Below, piece after piece: positions 1 to 9,966 of a stretch of DNA of 64,000 nt. Both the position numbers and the translations under genes were made by a program. The notes under the pieces are model-generated. The model saw only the letters and a program-made list of their open reading frames with translations. It was not told where the DNA came from and made no database searches. The first letter of the stretch is position 1. Each line of letters starts with the position of its first letter. Source of the stretch: Benincasa hispida (taxonomy: Eukaryota > Streptophyta > Magnoliopsida > Cucurbitales > Cucurbitaceae); NCBI RefSeq assembly GCF_009727055.1, contig NC_052349.1, positions 92,057,244 to 92,121,243 of the forward strand, read 5' to 3'.

Positions 1-3
1 CCA

Positions 4-390
4 GACGAATAATTCCAAGTTGCTGTTATTATTGATAAACTGCCCTCTTTGTGGAAGGACTTTAAGAACACTTTGAGACATAGGACCAAGGAGTTCTCTT
101 TGGAGAGTCTTATCACCCAACTAAGGATCGAGGAGGAAGCTCGAAAACAGGACTAGAGGGAGGAGGTGAACGCAGTACTTGGAAAACCCACCTCTGCCAT
201 GGTAAAACCTGACCAAAAATCTAAGGGGACAAAGAGGAAAGGTCAGAATCGTGGCTCCAGCAACCAGAACCAACAGAAAAAATAGAAGCCCCCTTCAGGA
301 GAAATGGTATAGTTCATTTTCTTTAATTGTAATAAACCTGGACACATGGCTAGGAACTATAGGAACAGGAATTGTCCTGCTGGTCAGGCA
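4..390 (+). pseudogene. copia gag C-terminal part with broken zinc knuckle (element A)
   Basis: Frame 1 reads the end of a copia Gag core ([14 protein letters not shown], then [13 protein letters not shown]) followed by a basic linker and a zinc knuckle near 316-353. In-frame stops lie at 10-12, near 154, near 283 and near 310. In the knuckle only the second Cys and the His of the CX2CX4HX4C pattern survive: the first Cys is Phe and the last is Tyr (NCNKPGHMARNY). Gag would package the RNA and form the particle; this copy would not bind zinc normally. The N-terminal half lies outside the window. Confidence 0.85.
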
Positions 391-888
391 AACCTGATAG
401 AAGAACTGTTAGTCACCATGATCACAAAAGTAAATGTGATCGGTGGTTGTGAAGGGTGGTGGATAGACACTGGCACTACGCACCATGTCTGTCACAACCT
501 TAGTCTATTTAAAACTTATTTTGAAACTAAGGATAAGAATATTCTGTTGGGAAAATACCACTCCACGAAAGTTGCTAGAACTGGCAAGGTGGAACTGAAG
601 TTTACCTCTGGGAAAACCCTCACGTTGAAGGATGTCTTGCACAATCTGGAGATAAGAAAGAATTTGGTCTCGTGCTATCTCCTCAACAAAGCCGGGTTTA
701 CTCAAACTATAAGGGCAGATCTATATACCCTTACCAAAAATAATGTATTTGTAGGGAAAGAATATGCAATTGAGAGAATTTTCAAATTAAATTTAGACCT
801 CAATAAAATGAAACCTTCTGTGTATATGTTGTGTTCTATGAATATTTGGCTTGCTAGACTCTGTCATGTGAATAAGAATTTAATCAAT
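391..888 (+). pseudogene. copia protease and GAG-pre-integrase region (element A)
   Basis: The open stretch 346-891 contains an aspartic-protease active-site segment, WWIDTGTTHHVC. The usual plant copia form is a DSGA core, so here it is a DTGT variant. It is followed by the beta-rich pre-integrase stretch (LKDVLHNLEIRKNLVS, then YTLTKNNVFVG). The protease would cut the Gag-Pol polyprotein. The frame ends at a stop at 889-891, and the integrase continues in another frame from about 899, so a frameshift separates the two. Confidence 0.85.
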
Positions 889-898
889 TAGGCTGGAA

Positions 899-1625
899 AT
901 GATATCTAAGTTATCCACGAATGATTTTAATAAATGCGAGTATTGTAATCAGGCTAAAATTATTAAAACTTTGCATAAATCTGTACTTAGGAATTCTGAG
1001 CCTCTAAATTTAATTTATTATGATTTATGTGAATTTGATGGCATCTTGACTAGGAACAGCAAAAGATATTTCATTACTTTTATTGACGACTGCTCTGATT
1101 TTACTTTTGTATACTTGCTGAAAAACAAAAGTGATACTTTTGATGACTTCAAACTTTTTGTTTCTGAAATAGAGAATCAATTTAATAGAAAGGTTAAAAG
1201 ACTTCATAGTGATAAGGGAACCGAGTACGACTCGGACAGTTTTAATGAGTTCTTTAACTCACATGGAATAATATACGAAAATACCGCACCTTATTCTCTT
1301 GAAATGAATGGAAAAGCCGAAAGAAAAAATAGAACTTTAGCTAAGCTAGTAGTTGCTATTTTACTTAGTTCAGGAGCCGCATCTTATTGGTGGGATGAAA
1401 TCATCTTATCGTGTGTTATGCCCTAAATAGAATCCCAAAGTCTAAAAACAAAACTTCACCTTACGAAATTCTCAAGAATAAGAAACCAAACTTGTTCTAC
1501 TTTAGAACATAGGCCTATCTAGCCTTTGTAAGGATTCCAAACCCAAAAAGGAGAAAGTTGGCTAGTAGAGCTTTATGGGTGCGTCTTTATAGGTTATGCC
1601 TTAAATAGTAAAGCCTATGATCTAG
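899..1625 (+). pseudogene. copia integrase (element A), catalytic triad present, C-terminus broken
   Basis: The open frame 899-1426 encodes the CX2C end of the zinc-binding domain (CEYCNQ) and then a retroviral-type integrase core. The catalytic residues are visible as Asp42 (YYDLC), Asp105 (HSDKGTEY) and Glu141 (GKAERKNRT). The spacing of 35 residues between the last two fits the D,D(35)E signature. After a stop near 1425 the C-terminal region continues in other frames to about 1620. The enzyme would insert cDNA into the host genome. The triad is intact but the gene is not. Confidence 0.88.
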
Positions 1626-2932
1626 TGAACCAAGTGATCATTAAGTCAAATGATGCCGATTTCTTTAAAGATATATTTTCTTTTCATTCAAGGAATAGTG
1701 GGGGCTCAGGATCAAGTGGTCTAACTCTAGTTAGAAATCCTAACCCTAGAGAGGAAACCGATCTAGAACCTAGAAGAAGTAAAAGAGCTAGAACTGCCAA
1801 ATATTTCAGAAATGACTTCCTAACCTATAATGTAAAAGAAGATCCTAAAGATCTGAGAGCCGCCCTATCCTCAGTAGATGCCAACCTATGGAAAGAAGCC
1901 ATAAATGATGAGATGGACTCACTTGAGTCAAATAGAACTTAGCATTTAGTAGATCTACCCCAAGGTTGCAAGGCAATAGGGTGCAAATGGATCTTAAGGA
2001 GGAAACTTAGACCTGATGGAACTGTTGACAAATTTAAAGCTAGGTTAGTAACAAAGGGCTTTAGACAATAGAGAAAATGTAGATTTCTTTGATACCTTCT
2101 CCCTTGTCACTAGAATTACCTCAATCTGTGTCCTGTTTTCTCTCGTTTCCCTTTATAACCTCATAGTACATCAGATGAATGTAAAGATCGCTTTCTAAAC
2201 GGTGAACTTGAAAAAGAGATTTACATGGAACAACCTGAGGGTTTGGTAGTCCATAGTCAAGAAAATAAGGTGTGTAAATTAGACAAATCTCTCTATGGAC
2301 TAGAACAAGCTCCTAAGCAATGGCATGAAAATTTTGATGACCTTATCCTATCTAAATGTTTCAAGGATAATGAAAGTGACAAATGCATCTACTATAAGTT
2401 TGAAAATAATCTCTGCACTATTTTATGTCTATATTTAGATGATTTGTTGATCTTTGGGTCGAACTTGTACGTCATAAATGATATGAAATCAATATTAAGT
2501 GCAAACTTCAACATGAAAGACTTAGGAGAAGCTAGTGTAATCTTAGGCATAAAAGTGAATAGGTCTGAAAAGGGAATTTCTTTGGATCAATCTCACTATA
2601 TAGAAAAGATTCTAGAGAAATATAATTACTTTGATTGTAAACCAACATGTACTCTTTATGACTCTAGTGTCAAGTTGTTCAAGAACACTGGTGATAGTAT
2701 TGATCAATCAGAGTATGCGAGCATCATAGGCAGTCTTAGATATGTTGTTGACTGCACTAGGCCTGACATAGCTTATGTTGTAGGATTACTTTGCATGTTT
2801 ACAAGCAGACCTAGTAAAGTGCATTGGAATGCTATAGAAAGGATAATGAGGTACTTGAAGAAAACCCAAAACCTAGGATTACATTATCAAAAGTTTTCCG
2901 TTGTCCTGGAAGGGTTCAACGATGCTAACTAG
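1625..2932 (+). pseudogene. copia reverse transcriptase region (element A), frameshifted
   Basis: 1625-1942 encodes the acidic/basic linker and the start of the RT domain (LWKEAINDEMDSL), ending in a stop at 1940-1942. 1943-2224 is recognisable RT sequence (CKWILRRKLRPDGTVDKFKARL) but carries stops and at least one frameshift near 2070. 2225-2932 is open and holds the palm-domain end: SLYGLEQAPKQWHE, the active site YLDD at 2432-2443, and the RNase H connection (SIIGSLRYVVDCTRPDIAYVVG). YLDD replaces the common YVDD, and both catalytic Asp residues remain. The frame ends at a stop at 2930-2932. Confidence 0.9.
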
Positions 2933-3447
2933 AACTCTCTTTCAGATGATTCAAAGGCTACAAGTGGCTATATCTTTAATATAGCAGGCGGAATTGTCTC
3001 TTGGAAGTCCAAGAAATAGACTATTTTAGCCCAATCTATGATGGAGTCAGAAATGATAGCACTAGCGACAACTAGTGAAGAAGCAGGCTGGCTTAGAAGC
3101 CTGCTATCAAAGATTCCTTTATGGGAAAAGTTGGTACCGGCCATATTGATCCATGCGATAGTAATGCAACAATCGCAAAAGTTCAGAACCGTTACTACAA
3201 CAGAAAGAGGCGACAAATACATTGTAAACACAATACCATTAGAGAGTTTCTCACTACTGGTGTAGTTAGTGTGGATCATATACGGGCTGATGAAAAATTT
3301 GGCAGATCCTTTGACGAAAGGACTGGCCAAAGAAAATATTTTCATAACCTCAGAAAGAATGGGATTCATACCTATAGAAAGATGAAACACGGTGAGAAAA
3401 ACCCAATCTGTGGACTGGAGATCCCGAGAAGCAGGTTCAACGAGTAA
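2933..3447 (+). pseudogene. copia RNase H domain (element A), frameshifted
   Basis: After the stop the translation continues as copia RNase H (SGYIFNIAGGIVSWKSKK, then SMMESEMIALATTSEEAGWL). A frame change near 3121 leads into the C-terminal part, recognisable as NTIREFLTTGVVSVDHI and ending near 3447. RNase H would remove RNA from the RNA/DNA hybrid during reverse transcription. A stop near 3017 and the frame change make it non-functional. Confidence 0.85.
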
Positions 3448-3535
3448 TAACTGATCACGAGTGACATATAGTGCTAAACTAAACACATAGTTCCATTCCT
3501 ATGACTTATAGTCTGAGCATGATATCCTGAAGCGT

Positions 3536-3601
3536 AAGAAAGGTTGAACAGTTCTTAATGAGATCTATAAGAAAGGTTGAATAGTTCTTAATGAGATCTA
3601 T
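3536..3601 (+). repeat. 33-bp tandem duplication in 3' untranslated region of element A
   Basis: Two adjacent 33-bp units, 3536-3568 and 3569-3601, differ by one base (aacagttc against aatagttc). They lie between the RNase H end and the 3' LTR, in about 520 bases that hold nothing else recognisable. Confidence 0.85.
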
Positions 3602-3954
3602 ACTTGATGACAAGTGGGGTACTTAGCTACAGGAGTACTCTTGATAGACTCACCTATGTGAATGTGGAAGTGAGGGCCACTTCCTTTGGAGTTTTAGGCA
3701 AACTCTCTAGAGCGTTCACTAAACCGGGATACACGTATTAGGCCTTAAAGCACGGGCTTTCGTACTACACCTTAATGACACTTTGTGTGAGATGTTATTA
3801 GAGATAGAGTTCAAAACTAAGGGTTACTCTAGTATATTCTGAATTATCTACACTATGTAAAGGTTCAAATCGTAAGACACCTTTTCTTATGCACAGTGTT
3901 GTATAGATTGAAACTGCTCGATGAAAAACTTTCTTTCTCTTTTGTTGAAATTTT

Positions 3955-3966
3955 CAAGTGGGGGAT
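3955..3966 (+). promoter_or_regulatory. polypurine tract of element A
   Basis: The purine-rich AAGTGGGGGA followed by TT directly precedes the inferred 3' LTR. It is the plus-strand primer site expected there in plant copia elements. Confidence 0.8.
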
Positions 3967-4306
3967 TTTTAGGTGAAAATTTTAGTTTTAAAACTTAAGA
4001 GGGGACCAACCTTTGGTTGGAAAATCCTACATTAGAAAACTTTGCTTTGGAAGCCTCCCTTATGTACTCCAATCTTGAGCTTTAGGTTTCGGCCCTAAGG
4101 GGTACCCATGTTTCGGAGGGAATGGGGAGATAGACCAATGTGAGTTTGGTGGACGTCCTACACGCACGCTGTCCTTCCGGTCGGTCAGGCGAGGCGAGTA
4201 TGTGATTATTATTATTCTCTTTAATAAAAATATTATTATTATTATTTTTTATTTTTTATTTTAAAACCGAAAAAAGAAAAGTCCTCCCCGGCAAGTCATC
4301 CGCGTG

Positions 4307-4370
4307 AGTCTTGTACGTTCTGTGGCTCTCCACATCTTAGTCTTGTACGTTCTGTGGCTCTCCACATCTT
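4307..4370 (+). repeat. 32-bp perfect tandem repeat in U3 of the LTR
   Basis: Two identical 32-bp units (4307-4338 and 4339-4370) begin AGTCTTGTACG and end CTCCACATCTT. They sit 30 bp upstream of the TATA box, the usual place for LTR enhancer repeats. Confidence 0.9.
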
Positions 4371-4399
4371 TTTTACTCTATGATTCCACGCCAAAGGCC

Positions 4400-4408
4400 T
4401 ATAAAAGG
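4400..4408 (+). promoter_or_regulatory. TATA box of LTR of element A
   Basis: TATAAAAGG lies in the middle of the LTR, downstream of the tandem repeat, and would mark the U3/R promoter. Confidence 0.75.
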
Positions 4409-5180
4409 TGTGGCCTTCAACAGTTCATTCACAAAAGTTTTTCACTTCCATTCGAATGTTCTCCTTTCCTCTTCTACTCTTCCATTTTTCATTTTTTGAG
4501 CAGTGAGTTAGAAAGGGTATGTGTTCCGGTCAGTAACGGTGCATTTTCGATTGTTTTTTTTTTCTATATTATCCTGGGGATGACGTGGCAATATTCCAGA
4601 CCTGTTTGCACACTTGGGCAGAGCCGCGAAACGTCTTAAAGAGAGTGAGCTCCGCAACTCAGCCTATAACAAGTTTCTGTTTTGCAGGTTTTGTTCTTTG
4701 CTTGACCGCCATGCCTTGACCGTTTGTTGTTCGTCGTCTGAGTTGTAGTTTACTTGCCGCCCATGCAGAGGAAATAATTGTCTTCAGTATAGTGTTTACC
4801 AGAAGCGTGCCTTGACTACATTTTGAGTCTCTAAAGGTTTTGAAATTCTTTCAGGTCTTTGGTTATTTTCATATCTAAGCCTTATTGCACCATCTGACTT
4901 TCGGTTGAGTTTAAATATTATACGTTGGGTGTATTGTTTCTAGTAATTGAGGTATAATCAGTTTGCTAGTATATTCAGTTCTATATATACTATTTTTCCC
5001 AACATTATATAGTATTGTTTTGAATATGTTATGATGACAATTTTGAATAAACATCTCACTTATTTGATATCTATATGTCGTTTTGCTTTGATTTCTATTT
5101 TTAATAAAGAAGGATGATTATTTAGTATTAAGTTTTTTGGAAAATCATGACAAACACACCTTCACATTTCATATCCTGAT

Positions 5181-5837
5181 GGGGTATGTTTGGGAGTAAT
5201 CACTCTTTCTTTTACCAAAATCATTCCTTAAAATAGTGGTGTTTAGCATGAGCTAATATTGATTTTAGAAAAATCTAAAATAATTTCTAATTGATTTTGG
5301 AGGAATTAGTTGATAGGTTATTTTTATTAAGTGATCGGGAATCAGTCCCAAAATGGCTTTCTAATTCAGTTTTTGTTAAAATATTGTTGGTTAGCTATTT
5401 GTGAAATCAATTTTTTTTTTTAAATTTAAATATTGAAAAAAAAATAACAAACATTGTATGTCATTAAATTGTTAATAAAATAAACAATTGTATATATTAT
5501 AAATTTTCTTTCAATATTCAGTATAAACATTCATCTTACTCAAAATATCAACCATGCTTAACAATAAAATAAATAAAAATAGATACTTACTATAATTTTT
5601 TAATTAAATAATAATTTCTTAAATAGAAAATACAATTCGAATAATTGGATAATTGTAAATTCACTTTTAGAACCAAACATAATAATTCAAAATCACTTAA
5701 AAATATTTGAAAATCACTCAAAAAGTTTGGAACCAAACATAAATTTGATTGTTTAAAAATCAATTTTCACAAAATCAATTATACCTAAATCTCTCTTTCT
5801 AAAATCAATACTTGAACTATCACTCCCAAACACAACC
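5181..5837. mobile_element. MITE-like element with long imperfect terminal inverted repeats
   Basis: The ends share an inverted TGTTTGGGAGTRAT core, and the similarity continues inwards (TATTGATTTTAGAAA and AATTGATTTTG on both arms). Flanking ATATCCTGAT and ATATATTGAT match at 8 of 10 bases, as a decayed 9-10 bp target duplication would. That length would suit a Mutator-type non-autonomous element. There is no coding capacity. The superfamily is uncertain. Confidence 0.6.
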
Positions 5838-5939
5838 ATATATTGATTTTGTAATAGTTTTAGTTAAATATCTCACACTAGAATCTCAATGCTCCTCCTT
5901 CTAATGCTAGTAGTTGCAAGAATATTAGTTAGTTTCATC

Positions 5940-6255
5940 AATATTTTTAGGTTAAAATTTGGTCTATGTAATTTGAGACTAGTTGAATTTTAGTCCATGT
6001 ATTTTCAACAAATCTAATCACTCTTATTAGTTTATTACTGATTTTTTCAATTTTTTATCTATTAATATTTTTACAGTAAATTTTGGAAATACGTTCATAA
6101 TATTATATTTTCTTATAGGAAAAATATTATTATTGTTATTGAACTAATTTCATAGAAATTTATCCTATTTAGAGATTAAATTTAAATTTTATTGAAAATA
6201 TAAAAATTAAAATTAAATATTTAAAAGTGAAACGAACTAAAATTGAACCATCTTC
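5940..6255. repeat. foldback/MITE-like inverted repeat, copy 1
   Basis: The left arm reads TTTTAGTCCATGTATTTTC and the right arm its approximate complement (GAAAATATAAAAATTAAAATT, then CGAACTAAAATTGAACC). Arms of about 110 bp flank an AT-rich loop. The same arm motif recurs at 6730-7020 and 19105-19485. Confidence 0.5.
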
Positions 6256-6729
6256 CGAGTACTAGTATTTTAACCATAATTTATAAATGAAACGTTAGAA
6301 TAAAGTATTGAATTATATGTGGATAAAATGAAATTCACATTTTTCCTACGTTAAATGGACATTTTGGCTGTTTTCTTACTTCGATATTTGCACAAATAAT
6401 TAGGATGACATGATGTGCGGGAACGTGACTTGCATTAATTGTTTAAATAAATGGTTGAATTTTATTGGAAAATTATTGAAAATATGCTATGATTTTTTAT
6501 TATTGAAAACTGAAAACTGAACCGAAGGATTTCTTTTAGATATTTGTAAATTAATAAATAAAAGTTTTCTAATGATCCAATTTAAAATTTTGAGGGAGCA
6601 GTGGAAAATTGAATCTTCGATCTCAAGAGACAGAATGTGTCAATACCAATCATCCAAATTTACTTTAATTTAATTTCCAATGATTTAATTTTTCTTTTTA
6701 TAAATAATATATACACAAAGAAATATTAA

Positions 6730-7020
6730 AACAATATCAATATTTTGTTCTATTTAGTCAATGTGATTTTAAATATCTAAATTTAGTTATTGTATTTCTA
6801 ATAAATCATTAAATTTAGTTCGCATTAACACTCCTTTTCTATATTTAAAAAATATATTCATATGGTCTCTTTCTCTTACATACAATTTCTATTAATATTC
6901 AACCAATTTCAATAATGACTGAACTTAACATTTATTTAAAGTACATAGATTAAATTTAGATAATTGAGAATAAAATAATAATGAAATTAAACTCAAAATA
7001 TAAGGAATAAAATAGTATTT
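6730..7020. repeat. foldback/MITE-like inverted repeat, copy 2
   Basis: The arms TTCTATTTAGTCAATGTGATT on the left and its approximate complement near 6955-7015 (ACATAGATTAAATTTAG, then AAGGAATAAAATAG) face each other, as in copy 1. The ends are not sharply defined. Confidence 0.4.
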
Positions 7021-9966
7021 TTTTTTCATAAAAAATAATATTTTTTTATTGTTTAACATCTATTATTCAAGATTCTATAAATACAATTAAAAGGAGGGGT
7101 AGATAATATATATATATATATATAGGCGAAAGAGCTTAGGCTTCTAAAAAATTTCTAAACTCAAAAAAGGTGTTTAATATATATGATAATTTTTAGATAT
7201 AAAATTAAAAATTTATGAGATCTATTCATTATTGTTTTTTAAATTTCAAACACTCAACTAAACATAAAATAAAAAATTTAAAGAGACCTATAATATACAA
7301 CTTTACCATAGTTTAAGAACTAAACTTATAATTTGACATTCTAGAGTTGTTTTTAAGCACCATTTTCTATTTTCTAAAAAATTATTTAAAAAGATGTTTA
7401 GCTAATCACTCAGTAAAAATAACTATTTTCTACTCAAAAGAGCATAGTTCAAATGACATCAATATGTACTAATAATTTCAAGATCGGAGTTTTGATCCTC
7501 ACCCACATATTATATATATATAAAAAGATCTAGTTTTGCATTTAAGTCCTCACTCATAGCTTTAGTACAATTGAAATTATTCTTCTTTTTAAGGCAATGA
7601 ATTTTTAAAAAGGTTGTAAAATAATTTCAATATTAGAAACAACCCACTTCATTGATTGTTGTGTACGACAAAAGTAAGCTGTCAAAGACAATTTCTTCTT
7701 CTTATTATTATTTAAATTTTAAAAGAGAGAGAGAGAGAATTAACAACAAAAATTCAAATGAATTGAGGATGTGTTTGATTGTTTGTGTTAATGAAGTGCC
7801 TTGAACTAAAAAGATATTGAAAAGAAAGAAGATGCTATTGGGTAAGAATGCATTCGCTTTTAAAATTTTTCATCTCCCTCTTTTTGGCTTATATCCAATT
7901 GGATGCAAAGTCCAATGTACATGATCTCCTTTTTGTTGGGTTTTTTCTTTATGTTTCTTAAATTTTCTTCCCAAAATCTTTATGTAGATTTTCTTTGTCC
8001 ACTTTTAATTTGTTCAATTGATGTGTTAATTAAAGTGGTTCACTAGTTTATAATAAAGCAAATCCAACAAAAATTATGGTTCTTTTTAAGATGCTTATTT
8101 AATTAAATCACACTTATATGATAAAATCATTGAATTTGAGCAACTTCTATCTAATAAAAATAATGTAAAAAATATTATCTTTTCGAATCTAAATCCTTCC
8201 AAACCAATCACATAACATCGTATCTCTCGTAAATCAATAAAATTAGATTAAATTTAGTAATTTTTTTTGGCCCATCAATTTGAGTATTTTGATGTTATAT
8301 TCATATCATATGCTAGCTCTTAATAAAATAAAATGTTATAAAGAGCATAACGATATTATGATTGATTTATATTAATAATTCTCTTTTCATCAACCCACTT
8401 TAGAAATTCAATTACTATTCAAATTTGGCAACTAAATATTCTTCCAAACCATCTTTTCCAAATAGTACTTGCAAAGAAATAAAATAAAAGGGAAGCTTGG
8501 TTTTGTTGACTTGCATGTAGAATAAAGCATCACTTTGCAAAGTTTAATAAGCAAGCAAGCAAAGCATAAAGTTTGAAATGACTAATGAAATGTTTTTTTA
8601 GAAACTACATGCTACCTTTTGGTTAAAGTCTTTAGATTACAAAACTAGAACTAGTAATTTTTAAAAATAATGTGTCCGGGACAACAAACTTCAATATGTA
8701 ACCATAATAATATGATATAGTTCATTTTAAGCATAAATTTTATTTTTTATTTCACTCAATTGGCCTCATATCCAATGAGGCTGATATGGTTTTTCTTTTA
8801 TCTAGGTCAATATAGGACTTTAGTCGCAATCCCAACATAATGTTAGTTTAAATGTTTTGGTCTATTTGAGTTTTCATAGAATTAATTTGTCAATCAAGTT
8901 TCTTCCACTTTTGAATATAGAATATTTTAGTTCATAAACTTTGTGTGGCGAGCATAACTTACAACTATTTGGAAATTTTAATACCTAACAACTTAGGTTC
9001 TATAGGTAACTTTAAAGATATTGTGTAATTTAAAAAAAATATATATTAATTGTTAAGTAAAATATTAAACAAATGATATGCACAATAATTTATAAAAGGG
9101 AAAATCAATTTTTTAACCCTTGAATTTTAGGATAAATAGGTGTATTTAGTCAATAATGTTTTGAAATTAGGCTCCTTTTAATCTTGAGATTTTAAGAAAA
9201 GTTTAGAAGGGTCCTTGAAGTATTTTTTAAATTATTTTAAAAGCTAATGTGTCATTATGAAATTTAAAAAATAATTAAAAAGTTATCTATTCTCTCTTCT
9301 CCCTAACCCTTCTTCCCTCTTCTCGTTTTATTTATATTATATTTTTTGGAACTTAATAAGAATATATGATTGTTTTAAAACTTATTATTTGAATATTATA
9401 GTTTATATTTGACGTGTTATAGGTAAATTTTACTCAATAGTATATGGGTTGGAGTTGCCACCATTTTGGCTCAAGTAGGACATAAACAAGACTTAGGGCT
9501 AGGTATCTTGCTCAAAATCCAAATAAATCTTCGACTAGGCGAGCCCCAGGGCGAGGCACCATGAGTTTCATCCTTGAGCTCGAGCTCAAGGACATCGGTT
9601 CGACAAACCATAATCAAAAGGGAAAGAAAATTTAACCCTAAAAATCCGAATCCGAAGAGGAAGGGGGAAAATCCTAGGTCAACTAATATTATGATTCAAG
9701 AAAAAGTAAGTTAACCCTCCTTCCTAAAACTTTACTACAAAAAACATCTGACAAGTATCGATGTCCATAATTTTTTTTCCAGGTCATGACTTCTCTAATT
9801 AAATAAATTCACTACTGAGCACATAGAAATCAAATTAGATTTTCTCTGTCCAGATTTGCACATCTGCATTACGCAAGCATCTTGATCTCTTGAAGAGACG
9901 AAGTGGATTATTTTATTCATCCACGAATGATTAATTTTATTTTAGGAAAATATCAATTTATATCTA

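Larger units (their letters stand above)
1..5004 (+). mobile_element. Ty1/copia retrotransposon A, 5'-truncated by window edge, decayed
   Basis: The order gag, protease, integrase, reverse transcriptase, RNase H, polypurine tract and LTR is the Ty1/copia order. The left edge of the window cuts the element inside gag, so the 5' LTR and primer site are not visible. The pol region has several frame changes (near 890, 1430-1620, 2070 and 3120) and in-frame stops, so the copy cannot make a polyprotein. It belongs to a different copia lineage from B-E: its integrase and RT have other signature residues (HSDKGTEY and YLDD instead of RSDRGGEF and YVDx), and its LTR is about 1 kb instead of 2 kb. Confidence 0.93.
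3967..5004 (+). repeat. 3' LTR of copia element A
   Basis: The LTR of about 1.04 kb starts just after the polypurine tract. The expected TGTTAGG start reads TTTTAGG, one substitution. It ends in CCCAACA at 5004. It contains a TATA box (4400-4408), a tandem repeat just upstream of it, and T-rich U5-like sequence. Without the 5' LTR or target duplication the right end rests on the terminal CA only. Confidence 0.75.
5838..9966. other. AT-rich intergenic DNA without genes
   Basis: No credible coding region is present. It holds two weak inverted-repeat units (separate entries), short TA microsatellites near 7108-7125 and 7510-7521, a GA run near 7725 and a segment at 9100-9260 that recurs in opposite orientation at about 13790-13900. 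9435-9700 is less AT-rich (GTTGGAGTTGCCACC, then a GAGCTCGAGCTC palindrome) and may be a retroelement scrap. I could not assign it. Confidence 0.6.

Noticed and set aside
4304..4639. 111-codon open frame in the LTR of element A
   Set aside because: Lies entirely in LTR sequence across the tandem repeat and TATA box. No domain is visible, and it is best read as a chance frame.
9435..9700. Possible primer site of a Tat/Ogre-type element (GTTGGAGTTGCCACC, complement resembling a tRNA-Arg type site)
   Set aside because: Only about 11 bases fit, and no LTR end or gag lies next to it.
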